Shown here one piece after another: positions 22,918 through 33,265 of a DNA stretch of 37,120 bases. The notes below the pieces were generated by a model, which did no database searches, had not been told where the DNA came from, and saw nothing but the letters and a program-made list of their open reading frames with translations. Origin of the DNA: Chara braunii (taxonomy: Eukaryota; Streptophyta; Charophyceae; Charales; Characeae); NCBI GenBank assembly GCA_003427395.1, contig BFEA01000083.1, forward strand, positions 1,341,782 to 1,378,901, in the 5' to 3' direction. Position 1 is the stretch's first letter. Every line of letters starts with the position of its first letter. The position numbers and the translations under genes were made by a program.

Positions 22918-23360
22918 ATGCAATTTTCAGTACTCAATCCAATTTCAATGCTCAGTCTCATTCCCATGCTCAATCTCAGTCCAGTGCTCATTCTCAGTCC
23001 AATGCTCAATGCGATATCTCTTCCAAGGCTAAGTCCAATATCTCTTCCAATGTCTTTTCCAAGGCTCGGCTCTTCCAATGTCTTTTTCAAAGCTCCACAC
23101 TTTCCAATATCTTTTCAGAGGCTCAACTCTTCCAATGTTATGCATCTCAAGCAGCCATGCAAGGGGACCCCAGTGCCAATTCCAAAGAATGACCCTTGTT
23201 AGGGGTCATTCCGAACAACCTCGTTAGGGTCGTTCTTTCCTTTTCCAAGTCGACCAGCCTGGTTAGGGTCATTCTTATCCATTGCATTCGGACAGGCTGG
23301 TTAGGACCATCCTTATCCATTTCAATTGGACAACGAAGTTAGGGTCATCCCTGTCCATTG
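22918..23360. repeat. CAATGCTC-type low-complexity block and ~38-bp TTAGGG tandem
   Basis: From 22918 to about 23130, short phrases such as 'caatgctcagtc' and 'ttccaatgtcttt' recur irregularly. From 23198 a unit containing GTTAGGGTCATyC recurs at 23198, 23223, 23262, 23300 and 23338, mostly 38 bp apart. The first lies in a hairpin, GAATGACCC/GGGTCATTC (23187-23195 with 23203-23211, 7-base loop). Confidence 0.6.
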
Positions 23361-24085
23361 CAATGTTAGCGCCCGAGGGGTGGGCCTCGAGGACACGGAT
23401 CCTATCTCGTCTCGGGGGTTAGAAGGCGGCCATCATCTTGGTTTTTTACGCATGCTTCTTCCTTTTCCTTCATGCCATTTGTCAATCTTACATCCATCNG
23501 TACATCCGACTTAGCGTCTAATGCTCGAGTTGGAGATCGCATCCCCAAGCAGCACTAGCCCACCCGACCGTTCAACCATTACAAGGGGTGCTGACTGCTT
23601 TCCATGTTTTCTCTTTCTCTGGACTCACATGCATTTTGCTGTTCTGGAGCGACGTGGAACCGGTTGGATTAGGTTCCTAGGGAAGAGGGTCCTTCATGCC
23701 TCTTTACCCATAGGTCCCCTAACCTGTCACAAGGACTCGTGCAAAGACTTATTCAATCATGGACACAGAAATAAAAGGAAAAACTCTCGTCATCAACGTT
23801 TCTTCCAATATTCAGGAGTTTACATGTCCTCGTCCATGACCTTAAGACAACATCGATCATCCCCAGTCCCTTTCTTACTATAAAAAAAAAAACTCATATT
23901 TCCCGGAAGGAGCGAGTACTCATACAAAGTAGCACTGGTCCGCCCCCTCCCCTACTAGTTTCTTCAATCCAAAAAATAATTTCATTGCAGTCCTTCCCAA
24001 AAAAAGAGGAGACAAAGTTCGAATGCAACGACAACATTACAGACTCGTCTCATCTAGGTCCCCCTTGTTTTCCCCTTGCTTGCCC
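23361..24085. other. no gene recognised
   Basis: No supported gene. The minus strand here lies just downstream of the 3' ORF of the large element and would be expected to hold its 3' LTR. I could not identify LTR ends or a matching copy upstream of module A. Confidence 0.4.
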
Positions 24086-24979
24086 TTAGCCAACGCAACC
24101 AGTCTCAGTTTTATATCTAAGTGCACTGATCCTTATGTGTTTTTCCTGAAGAAGCAACGACTTATATGAAGCAGCACCCATTGCCCAGTCCTTAGTCAAA
24201 AGTTGCCTCATCTCAATCCATTTAACAGAATTCAAGTGGGAAACTCAAAATGGTCGTTGTGCCTGCCCAGGTACCAACCCTCCTCCAGCTATTCCCATCA
24301 TGCCTGCTGTCCCCTTTTACTGCCCCGGTGTCCTGCGCCGAGCCTCCCTCCTTGCACGGTCCTCCATCTCTTGCTCCATTAGCCTCTTTATCGTCTGTAG
24401 ATGAAGAAGCGTTTCTTCTGAAAAGAAGGTTGTTGGGGATATGTCTTCTCCCCTGCTCAACTTTTCCTTGCCCTTCATTGCCCACTGATAACGTAAAATA
24501 TTGGACCATTGATCGAACCAATCGGTGAAAGTCAGCCCAAATTTTCTTTTTCATGGGTCCTTTTCTTCCCCTGGGTCCTCCTCTCTTCCCCGATCTTCCC
24601 TTGTGGGCGTTGTCACTTCGTCCTCTTCTTCCCCGCTACTGAGGTCTATGACCTCGATGGACTCCTCCTCCTCCAACCTTGGTCTTTTCCCCGGGTTCCT
24701 TTCTTTCTCCCTGATGGTATCGCTTTCAGAGGGGAGGACTATTGGTTCCCCCTCCCTTGGTGGTGAAGGTCCCCTAGTTCCTTGCTTTCCCCCCCCCCTG
24801 TTCACAACCAGGTTGTGATCAAACCCCACATACAATTTCCTTTTCCTGGAGCTTAATTCTCCAGCCTGTCTCGACGACTGTCCCTCAGTAGGCCTTTTGA
24901 TGGCGTTGCTGTCGTTTTCATTTCCAAACTCCATTTGTGTCGTTTGCTGTTTGCTCCTTGCGTGGTCCTGTTCATGCAT
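24086..24979 (-). pseudogene. 3' ORF downstream of integrase with SUMO-interacting-like motif, nonsense-broken
   Basis: I do not recognise the family. One frame runs from the ATG at 24979 to TAA at 24086 (about 297 codons) with three internal stops: TGA at 24551, TAA at 24317 and TGA at 24245. Residues 1-142 look disordered and nuclear: RKRK at 45-48, GKRPRLEEEE near 97-106, then SIEVIDLSSGEEEDE (107-121). The latter has the hydrophobic core, Ser and acidic tail typical of a phospho-regulated SUMO-interacting motif. After the first stop comes a helical, Trp-containing segment (TDWFDQWSNILRYQW), then a Glu/Arg-rich coiled stretch (KRLMEQEMEDRARREARRR), a Gly-rich linker and a second helical stretch (KWIEMRQLLTKDWAMGAA). 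It has the same strand as pol and starts about 410 bp after its end. It could be an extra retroelement gene or an unrelated neighbour. Confidence 0.5.
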
Positions 24980-25135
24980 ATCAGTTACCGCAACCCCTCA
25001 TACACACACATTCCCTTCCACTCCCATTTCCAACTTTGGAGGCTTCCCTATAACTCTTGCTTGCCCCCATATAGTTGGTAGTCCCATTATCCCTTAGGAC
25101 CCTCGACACATTGCTCCAACACATAGGCGCCCCAT

Positions 25136-25310
25136 GTAGGCAGTCCACAGCATCACCCCACAAAAACTATAGTACATTGTCCCGGCACATAAATACCTCG
25201 CGTAGACAGTCCCCAACGTTACCCTACAAAAACTATAATACACTGTCCCGTGCTCCCAAGCCCAGACACAGTCAGCCTAGGCAGTCTTCCCACGTTCTAC
25301 AAAAAGCAAG
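25136..25310. repeat. degenerate ~66-76-bp tandem, three units
   Basis: Units headed 'GTAGrCAGTC' start near 25136, 25202 and 25278. They share 'ACCCyACAAAAACTATArTACA' type blocks in the first two and 'TCTACAAAAAGC' in the third. The array lies between the integrase stop and the 3' ORF. Confidence 0.5.
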
Positions 25311-25390
25311 ACACACAAACGAACAATCCCTGTGGTCATGATTACTTCCACAGAGGGGCGGTCCAGAACTTACAGCCTGTTGCCTGCCTT

Positions 25391-26674
25391 TCAGGCTGTC
25401 AATTCCCCAATTTCCCTGTCCTGGGCTTCTTGTAACCATTGTTCCACCGGATCCCTGCTAAAAAATCTGGCCAGTCTCTGTCCCGGAAATGGTCCTCTTA
25501 TGCTAGTATCATCAAGATCATCAAGTTCGAACGTATTTAGTCCCACCCGCTTAGCGATCCTGTAAGGCCCTTTGAGTCTCTTTCCCAGTTGCCCAGACCA
25601 TGTGCTTTCAAGGGCCGAGTTTCTAACTAACACTTTCTCCCCCACCTGGAGTGGCTCCTTCCGAATGTTCTTGACCTGATCCCANCTTGCTTTGTCCTTC
25701 ATTCGGCTATCTGTTACACGGTTAACTACTTCCTCCAATGCCTCCTCATTCCTGGCGACCTGCTGGCAACGTGCAGTGATTAACTCCTCCGTGGTCAAGT
25801 GCGGATTATCATCTAACCTGTTCCAGGTAGGGACGAGGGTCTCCACTGGGAAGTCAATCTCCCTTCCATACCATAGCTCCGTCGGAATGCATACTGTCGT
25901 TCTCTTTGGTGTCATGCTCTCATAGAAGACTGCCTGCTTAAGGTACCGTAGCCAGTTCCCCAAGTTGTCTGCTGCAAGCTTAGCGATTGTGTTTTTCAAG
26001 GTCTGGTGCCTCCTTTCTACTGGTGCATTTGCCTCACGGTGGTATGGCTCAGTGATCTTGATTGGTACGCATAGTGTCTTAAGCTTGTTCAACACCTCCT
26101 GGTTAACGAATTTTGTCCCATTGTCTGCTATAAACCTGCGCACGAAGGGGTGTCTTAGGTAGAAATCTTCCACCCAATCGGCCACTGCTTTCCCCGTCTT
26201 CTTTTTTAGGGCTACGGTCTCTACATAGCCACTGAGATTATCCCTTGCATCCAAGATGTATCTAAACCCATCCGTCGATACGGGCATAACCGCAAGATCG
26301 AGGTGAACAAGGTGTCCGGGTCCCAGTACCCGAGTAGGTCTAAGGGGTTCGTAAACCCGTACGGAGCTCCTTTCTTGACATATCAGACACGTCTGACAGT
26401 ACGTTGCGACCATGCCTGCCATTCCTGGCCAGAAATACAGGGGCACGATCTTTGCAAGTGTCCCCTTTGACGATTGGTGACCCCCAGCTAGCCCATCATG
26501 CATTGCCTGAATTACGTCCAGCTGCCTAAACGTCCCACAAACGACGCGTCTAGGCATCATCCCTTCCTCTCTCTTGAACAGGTGGTCATTTCTTAGGACA
26601 TACTTTTCGACTTCCTCCCTTGCCTTGGAACTGACTTCCGTGGGTTGTTTGTTCCCTACAAGCAGCAGACCGAT
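25391..26674 (-). pseudogene. integrase, Ty3/gypsy type (segment of a broken pol)
   Basis: This is the longest uninterrupted coding stretch of the window, open for 428 codons. Numbering from the methionine at 26560, an H2C2 zinc-binding domain has H21, H28, C58 and C61. The catalytic triad is complete with textbook spacing: D88 (HLDL), D146 (IADNG) and E182 (VERR), that is D-57-D-35-E. A GPY/F-type module follows at 331-335 (GPYRI), and the segment ends ..QDREIGELTA. Integrase inserts element cDNA into the genome. The domain order after RNase H is the Ty3/gypsy order. There is no own start, because it is the C-terminal part of a Pol polyprotein. A TAA at 26675 and a frameshift near 26703 separate it from the upstream part, so the element cannot make a full Pol as it stands. 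Confidence 0.9.
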
Positions 26675-26677
26675 TTA

Positions 26678-27038
26678 TTTGAAGACGCCCTCGTACATCT
26701 GTATGAAAGAAGAATTCATGTTCGTTCTGATCCGTACCCTGCTCCTCCCGAGTGAGGTTGACTAGGTACTAACACTCTTTCTGCGCCCAGGTTTTGGCCA
26801 ACGTCATCACGACGTCCCGTCCCCCTTCCACGGCCATCACCATTAACTCTTCTTTGGCCCCTACTTCTGCTCCCCACGAGTCCTTCTCCTCTTTACGCCT
26901 TACCGTGGTGGCTGGTCCTTCCCTGAGTTCTGCAACTACTGGAGGCGCGTCTTTTTCCAAGGTCTGAATTAGCAACTGACTTATTGTAATTGTTGGATCT
27001 GCCATCTCATTATCCACCACAGGGGTGCCTCCTTCATA
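26678..27038 (-). pseudogene. pol linker between RNase H and integrase
   Basis: This connects RNase H to integrase in the Pol frame, with stops TAG at 27039 (end of the RNase H segment) and TAG at 26769, then a frameshift near 26703. The open part (27020-26769) is acidic and poorly conserved in appearance, with no recognisable domain. Wording just before integrase (NLTREE) suits the usual linker. Confidence 0.6.
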
Positions 27039-27641
27039 CTACAGGAAAGCGTCGATTGGTTCCATGTCCTCTATTCCTTCTGGCGTGATGCATACCCTGC
27101 TCAATCCATCTGCTCTGTTTCGAAGCCCCGCAATCCGCCCGACCTTATAGTCAAATTGCCATATGAAGCCTATCCATCTGCCAATGGTCGGGTCTATAGG
27201 CTTGTAGTTCTTTAGAGCCCCGGCGACGTTGGTGGGATCGATCCTTAGGATAAATCGCCTTCCGAACAGATATGCTTGGAACGTCTTAAGACAATGCAGA
27301 ATCGCTAAGACCTCCTTCTTGAACTGTGAGTACCGCCGTTCTGCCGAATTCAGGGTCCTACTTTCAAATCTGGTTGGCTTTTCCTTGCCCTCCTCGCTTC
27401 TCTGTATCAATACTCCTCCAACTGCCAGCGGTCCCCCATCTGTTTCTAAGATGAAGGGACGTCCTACCTCGTCATTGAAACAGGGTGCTGCTAGAGTGAC
27501 CTGATCGGACGACAGAATGTCTTTTAGGGTCTGGGCTGCCTCTTCCCTATCGTCGGTCCAATCCATAGTGCCACCTTCCCTAATCATCGCGCGGATAGGT
27601 TCTGCTATCTTTGCGAAACCTTTGATGAAGATCCTCCAGAA
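27039..27641 (-). pseudogene. RNase H domain of pol
   Basis: The segment following RT degrades the RNA strand during reverse transcription. Numbering from the methionine at 27587, the four acidic residues of the RNase H site are all visible: D50 (ILETDGG), E92 (KKEVLAIL), D117 (LRIDPTN) and D160 (NRADGLSR). The ADGLSR ending is typical of Ty3/gypsy elements. It is in the same frame as RT but separated from it by a TGA at 27642, and it ends at TAG 27039. Confidence 0.85.
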
Positions 27642-28564
27642 TCAAACCACCCCTAGGAAGGCTCGTACTTCCGTCATGGTACGCAGGGGTGTCGGCCACT
27701 GAGAAATCTTATCTGTCTTTGCTGGGTCGGGTCTCCTCCCATAGGCCTCACAGCGAAATCCCAATATAGTTACCTCCGGGACAGCCAAGATGCTCTTGGG
27801 TCCGCTTGCAGTAATATTGTAAACTAAGAATCGCTGGAGCAGATCCTTAATATCCTGCAAGTGATCCCAAACAAACTTCCGTACGCCCAGTTGGACCTCC
27901 GCCTCGTCCTTGTATCTTGCACCTTTTAGAGGATTATCATCTATATAAGGTTCACACTTTTCCGGAAACATATCCCCTGCAACGACGAGCATCCTCCTCT
28001 GTGCCTCTGCTACCTCATTTGTGAAGCCCATAGGGGTCACTTGCATCTGCAACTGTCCTACGGGGGTGTGCATTGCGGTGTACGGTCTATCCCTCGCATC
28101 GAGCGGCAATTAATCATATCCCGAGTACAAGTCTATCAGGGAGTAAATGCTTCACCCCGCATGAGATTCTGCCAGCAAGTCGGTCTGTGGAAGCGAGTCT
28201 GCGTCCCTAATTGTTACGACATTGAGCTTCTGCAGGTTCTGGATTCACCTGAGCGTCTTATTGGGTTTTATGAACACGAACCACTTGTTCTCGTAGGGGG
28301 ATGCGGTGGGTTCAGCCACGAAAGAATCTATCTTGGCTCGAAGCAGGTCGATGACCTCCGCTGCTATCCCAAACTCATAGGCGGGCCCTTTATCATTCCA
28401 ACACTTGTGTTGTACGGTGTGGATCCTGACAGGGGGAACTAGCTTTGCGTCCAATCGCCCTTTCTAATGATCGTTGAAAGCGGAAACTAAATGAAACTTC
28501 TGACATGCCTTTCTTATCAACTGAGTTTCTTCCGGTGTTAGGAACCCTTCCACTCCTATTTTCA
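27642..28564 (-). pseudogene. reverse transcriptase domain of pol, with several stops
   Basis: Visible RT landmarks are SPYENKWFVFIKPNKTLR (fingers), SLIDLYSGYD (first catalytic Asp, motif A), TPMGFTNEVAEAQRRM (motif B) and YIDD (motif C, at about 27945), then the thumb wording ILGFRCEAYG. In-frame stops are TAG near 28472, TGA at 28245 (a Trp position), TGA near 28178, TAA at 28110 inside motif A and TGA at 27642. A frame change lies near 28565 at the junction with the protease segment. All catalytic Asp codons remain, but the ORF is dead as read. Confidence 0.88.
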
Positions 28565-28573
28565 TGGTATCTG

Positions 28574-29665
28574 CTACGTCATCTGGTATGCGATGACCTT
28601 CGTTGCTCGTCTCTCCCTTATAACCCGTAGGATCTCCTCTTCTTTTTCCATGGCCTCTTTCCTGGACGTTTCTACTAGGATTAAGACCGGCTTGGCCTTC
28701 TTCCCTACGGTCGGAATCGGCCTTGCTACCTCCAAGACGCGGAGTTGGATGCTGACTAGCTTCCCATTCAGACAGTAGCCCTTTCGGACCCCATCCTCAA
28801 ATCTAGCAAGCGCTGCGGGGTCCACCCCAACTTTGTGGTACCTGATGGTCTTAACGAGTTGTAACAAATCTGGGATTTCAAGCACCACCTCCGACGTTTC
28901 GTTCCGGCCTTCCTTTGGTTTGGGGAGGCTGGCTCCAAGTTCGACTTCCGACTCTTTTTCTGCCACCATAACTTCCAGGGCCTTGTCCTCTTGCCTCCTC
29001 TTCTTCAGGGGTAGACCTATCTTGATCCACTCCTTCTTGCTAAAGGTTTCCTCAATCATGATTTCTACTCTTTCTCTCATACCTTCCATTCGTGCGAATG
29101 CCCCCCTCCGTGCACTTTCTTCAAATGTTGGCGACCAGGTTGCCAATTTGCCCTTCGGAGGGTCTCCTCCAGTTCCGAGGAGTCGGAGGAGTTCCCCGCG
29201 ATCTGTCACCGGATCCTCTATGTCTACCATGTACGTGCCGTCATGCAAGTGCATGCCAATCATTTCTACATTGGCGCACCATGGTCTCCCAAGGATTATG
29301 TCATGGTCCATTTCTTCCATGACGGTCATCCGTTGGAAAGACCAGATGGATTCGCGGAATCCTGCCCTGACCGCAGTGAAGGGGATTTCTCCACCAGCTC
29401 CCCTGATACTCCCTGCTACTTCCTTGTTTATTGTGCACCCTATGATTGTTGCGAAATCCCGTCGTATGAGGGTAATTTTCGCGCCGCCATCCACTAATGC
29501 ATCGGTGTGGTGAGTTTCAATCTGGATTTTAAGTTTTCCTACGGGCAGTGCGTGAAAGCTAAGTTTAGTGCCAGGCGGTGCTCTCATGCCTTCAACACCT
29601 TCTCGGTCCGACAGGTTCAGATGAATATCAGCAAAGGCTTTTTCCAAATCTTTCAGGCCCCTGGA
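28574..29665 (-). pseudogene. aspartic protease region of pol with DGG active site
   Basis: Retropepsin-like fold: active-site loop ALVDGGAKITLI (D53-G54-G55 counted from 29647) and flap/second-half signature DHDIILGRPW (114-123). The family's usual triad is D-[S/T]-G, so Gly replaces Ser/Thr here. A long Lys/Glu-rich linker (170-340) leads to RT. The first codon of the counted frame is TTG and the frame continues upstream, because Gag and Pol meet at a frameshift in a GGGGCC run near 29660. The segment ends with TAG at 28574, where readthrough would lead into RT after another frame change. Confidence 0.8.
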
Positions 29666-31903
29666 ATGCTTTGGAGGTTAGAGACTCCTTGTGGCGCCTC
29701 GGCTTCCTCGGTTCCCTGTTCCTGTGGTTCCGGAGCCTCCTCTACTTCTACACGTTTACGCGTCAATAGCTGTCTGAGGCCCTTGAGCAGTCTCGGGCTT
29801 GCCTGCAGCATGGTCTGGAAGGATACCGACACCATGGTGCCAAGGAGTTTGCTCAGCGTGTCATCTAATTCAAGCAACGTCAGAATCGGGATCTGGTATC
29901 TGAATTTCTTTTTTGCCGCCATGGCTTTGTCTACCGGTTCCTCTTCCCTTGTTTTTCCATAGACCTTCTTCGGTTTCCCGACCTCAGCTTCCTCCTGATC
30001 TGCACTAGCCCCCGCGGCTTCTTCCATTATTGTGTCTCGTATGAGCTTCTTTTCTGCGCCAGCCCGTCGGGTAGTGATATTTACCCTATCCTGCCCATTG
30101 CCTTCTAGGATGAAATTGGCATGTGGCCCCCGTCCCCTTGGCTGGTCCCAGACAATCTTGGCTATCGGCTCTGCTTCTACGGTAGCTATCTCTAAGTTAT
30201 TCAAGAGGATGACGGCTCGCCGCATCCCTCCTGACGAGTTCCAATTGACACGCTCCCCCCTGGGTCCGAGGATCTCGCCTTTTAGGAACCTGCTGCATCT
30301 CTGCCGCTCAATATTGTGATTGAGTCTCGGACAGGCCCGTACGAAATGCCCGATCATGGTGCAATACTTGCATTGTTCGTTGGACGGATCCCTCCTGCCA
30401 AATCCCCAGCTGTCGGAACCACGGCCTCTTGGGGCGGGATGGCGGGGCTGGACACTTGCGCCTGCATTACAAACAGCGCATTTTTCATTCTTTCCATCTT
30501 GCTGTCAACCCCATGCACTCGCTCGTGCAGGCTTTCTATCCCTTTCTTAACCTTATCTCCTGTTTTCCTTGTCAGATCTATGACCTCCCCTTCCTTAAGC
30601 GGGGCTAGTGTCTCGGTGACCAGTGTCTTTTCCGCAAGGTCTGTTACGGTGCTGAAGTCCACATCTCTCGTGTACTCGAACTTACTGGTCTGATGGTATG
30701 CTTACAAAATCTTATCCTTATCAAACTCGAAGAACTGCTTAAGGAAGTACTTGCTCATTATACGCTTCGTTAGCCCGGGAATTCGTAGTGCCACTAGAGT
30801 GAATGCCCTCAGAAAGTCATTGTAAGTAGCATAGTTTTTCCTCTGGACTGCGGCTAACTCGGCCTCTGTTGCCATTTTCTCTGCCTTCAGCTATTTCCTC
30901 ATCATCTCATTCCTGGTTTCTTTCTAGGATCCAATGGAGGCGACGATGGCCATAATGTCCCTTCCCAAGCTTAGCGACACGTGCTGCCCTAGGTGCTCCA
31001 TCTTTTCCTCTTCCGTCCATTTCAGTAAGGCTGCTAGGTTCTCATAGTCTATTAGAAAGTCCGTAATGTTGGTCCCATCGAACGTGAGTTTCTTCTTTGC
31101 ATCTGCGAGAAACCTCTGGTTTTTGTTCAGTGTCCTGGTGAGGGTGGCGACTATCCTCTTGAGACTATCTTCGGAGCTACCCGCTTCTCTAGCTGTACTG
31201 GTCCCTTCCCCTTCCTTGTTTTCCCTCTGCTTCTCCCTGTTTTTCGGTGTTCCTTCTGGATCAAACCATCCTAGCACTCTTTCCCTTAGGCTCCAGAGTC
31301 CGTCACATGCCCCTGTTACTTTCGGCGTGGCGCGCAATCTGCTAGTGCCGCTGTCGATGGCGGGTGGGGTCATAGCGTTTTCCGTCCCTTCCGTCGGGGG
31401 GTCGTCCTTGTCCTTCCCCTTCTTGCTAGGCGTTCCCTTGTGGCTATTATCCTTTCCTTCATACCTGGCCTCGTCCTGACTGGCACTTCGCCCCTCTCGT
31501 GACCCTGCACCCTGGGGGTCCCCCTCTTCCCGGCCATCATCTGCTCAATAAGCCTTGCCTTAAACTCTGCAGTGCGTTTTTCTATCTCGGCCAGTTTACG
31601 ACGGGTATCCGCGACTTTCGTCTTTTTAGGGGTGGTTCCTACTAAGTTCCGAGGGCTTGTTCTCGTATCATTTCCCCCCTCCTTGTTTTCTTGAGGTCCC
31701 CTTTTGCTACCCCCAACTTTCCCCGAGCTTTCTCCTGTTGAGAGGTCCTTCCTGTTTTCTCGGGTTCCTTCCGGTTTGGCTGACCCTCGATCCCTTGCTG
31801 ATCCTTCGTTTCGTTCCCCATCCCCATTTGTGCCTTGATTCCCTCCGCTCTGCTGGTCATCGATCTCTTCTTTCGTAGCCATTCCTTTACCTAGCCTGCA
31901 CAT
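29653..31903 (-). pseudogene. Gag polyprotein of the large Ty3/gypsy element, broken
   Basis: The likely start is MATKEE at 31882. The N-terminal part (to 31370) is charged, with a coiled coil (RRKLAEIEKRTAEFKARL), and ends at a TGA overlapping the next frame (ATGA at 31373-31370). The capsid part (31373-30354, one frame) holds KKLTFDGTNITDFLIDYENL, LGQHVSLSLG and YNDFLRAFTLVALRIPG, with stops TAG 30924, TAG near 30891 and TAA near 30705. It then has EGEVIDLTRKT, a SUMO-interacting-like motif, and a short coiled coil. After a frame change near 30400, a CCHC knuckle CKYCTMIGHFVRAC lies at 30331-30372. The C-terminal part to 29653 is Glu/Lys-rich. Gag would assemble the particle and bind RNA. 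The upstream neighbour is module C. Confidence 0.82.
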
Positions 31904-32336
31904 GGAAATTTTTTTTTGCGAAAAATGGCCGGTTGTTCATAAATGCCCTAGCCCCGACCCTGAAACCCACATATTCCCATGTTTTTCGCGTCTTACGTTA
32001 ATCGGCCCGACTCTTCTGACTTTTCTTTCCCAGGGCGTCCTTCAGGTTTTGTTCCGCCGGGGAGCTTGCTGCCGCTGCTTGGCATTTTATTACTGCCGCG
32101 CTTTGACTCTTAGGCCGCTGTCTGAGCCCAGTGACTTCCTATTCGAGGATGACCCTTTTGGCTTCCCGACCCCCAAATGCCCTAGAGTTTTCGGTGCGGG
32201 TGGTCTTCCTAGTTCCTCCCAGCCGCATTATCGGGTCGGGCGGAACTCCAACCACTGCCCCCCCTCTTTTTGCTGATGGTCGCCTTCTTATTTTGCACTT
32301 ATCTTTTATTTCCCTATTTCTTTCTGACGCGTTTTC

Positions 32337-33122
32337 TCATGCCGGTCCCTCAGGCCTGCCTTGCTCATCCGGTTCTTCGAACAGGTCGGCCACCCCAGCA
32401 AGATAGTTTTTTCCCATCTCTATTTCCCTAACGATTATTGGTTCATACTCCTCAAACGCCAAGCGAGGCAACCTGAATATCAAAATTTCAATCAGGTCAA
32501 GTAATTCCCAGGCCTGATTACCCCAGAACGGTCCATGCCTGACCGACACATCGTAAAACATCCCCGTTGTCTGTGGTCGAAAGTGGTGAATCCAGACCAG
32601 GGTCGAATCCACTAGGTCCCTAGCCCTCTCAAGGCTGCCAAATACCAGGTCCACCATGAAGCGGGGGACTCGACACCTCAGCCTTGTCATTGGGGCCTTA
32701 AACTCTCGCCAACCTCCTACTTCCACCCGGGTCCTCAATCCCACATTCCTCCTCCCTCGCACTTCCTGGCCTACTCGGTTCAGTACCCTAGTAGCCCTTT
32801 GAAAGATTGGTAACAACCCATGTCCTAGTGCCAGCTCCGTTCCTAACATATGTCACCCAAGCTCTGGCAGGTATATGGTTCCCGTCACCCTGAGGTCAAT
32901 GTACAGATCCTCCCCTGGTCCCGTATTAATCCTCATACCATACCACAAACATTCCATCATCATGAACGCCTGGTCCCTTCCCAGGGTCACAGCTCTCCAT
33001 TCGGTATCGATCCCTCGGACCCTGTAGCTTGTCGGGAGCGATACCTCCCATCTGCCCCCACATTCCGTGGGTGGCCGCGGGTGCGTAAGTCGTCGCGACA
33101 TCCGGGCGCGTCTCATCGCCAT
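32337..33122 (-). pseudogene. unrecognised retroelement-associated module, copy C
   Basis: One frame of 262 codons is broken only by a TGA at 32853. It starts with MAMRRAR and reads GGRWEVSLP near residue 25, a WYGMRI segment, LRVTGTIYLPELG, the stop, GTELALGHG, RVEVGGWREFKAP, CRVPRFMVD, RHGPFWGNQAWELLDLIE and a C-terminal acidic tail (DLFEEPDE). It aligns along its length with copies A, B and D. The TGA replaces a Trp conserved in B and D. It lies 430 bp upstream of Gag. No known domain is recognised. The N-terminal half resembles the C-terminal half in one strand-like motif (LRVTG..YLP and RVEVGG..EFKAP), so each module may itself contain a duplicated fold. Confidence 0.6.
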
Positions 33123-33265
33123 TGTCGATTAGCGGTCCCCTGTACAGTTTAGACAGCAAGCAAGTTTGCTTATTCCATCCATTCCACGGCCCTTACCTAA
33201 GCAATTCCTCGGTCCTTAGCTCAATTCCTCTTTCCCCTTCTATCTCTTTCTTTTTTTTGGTTCTC

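Noticed and set aside
23198-23345. TTAGGG-containing repeats as a possible interstitial telomere
   Set aside because: The unit is 38 bp with only one TTAGGG-like word each, not contiguous hexamer or heptamer telomere repeats.
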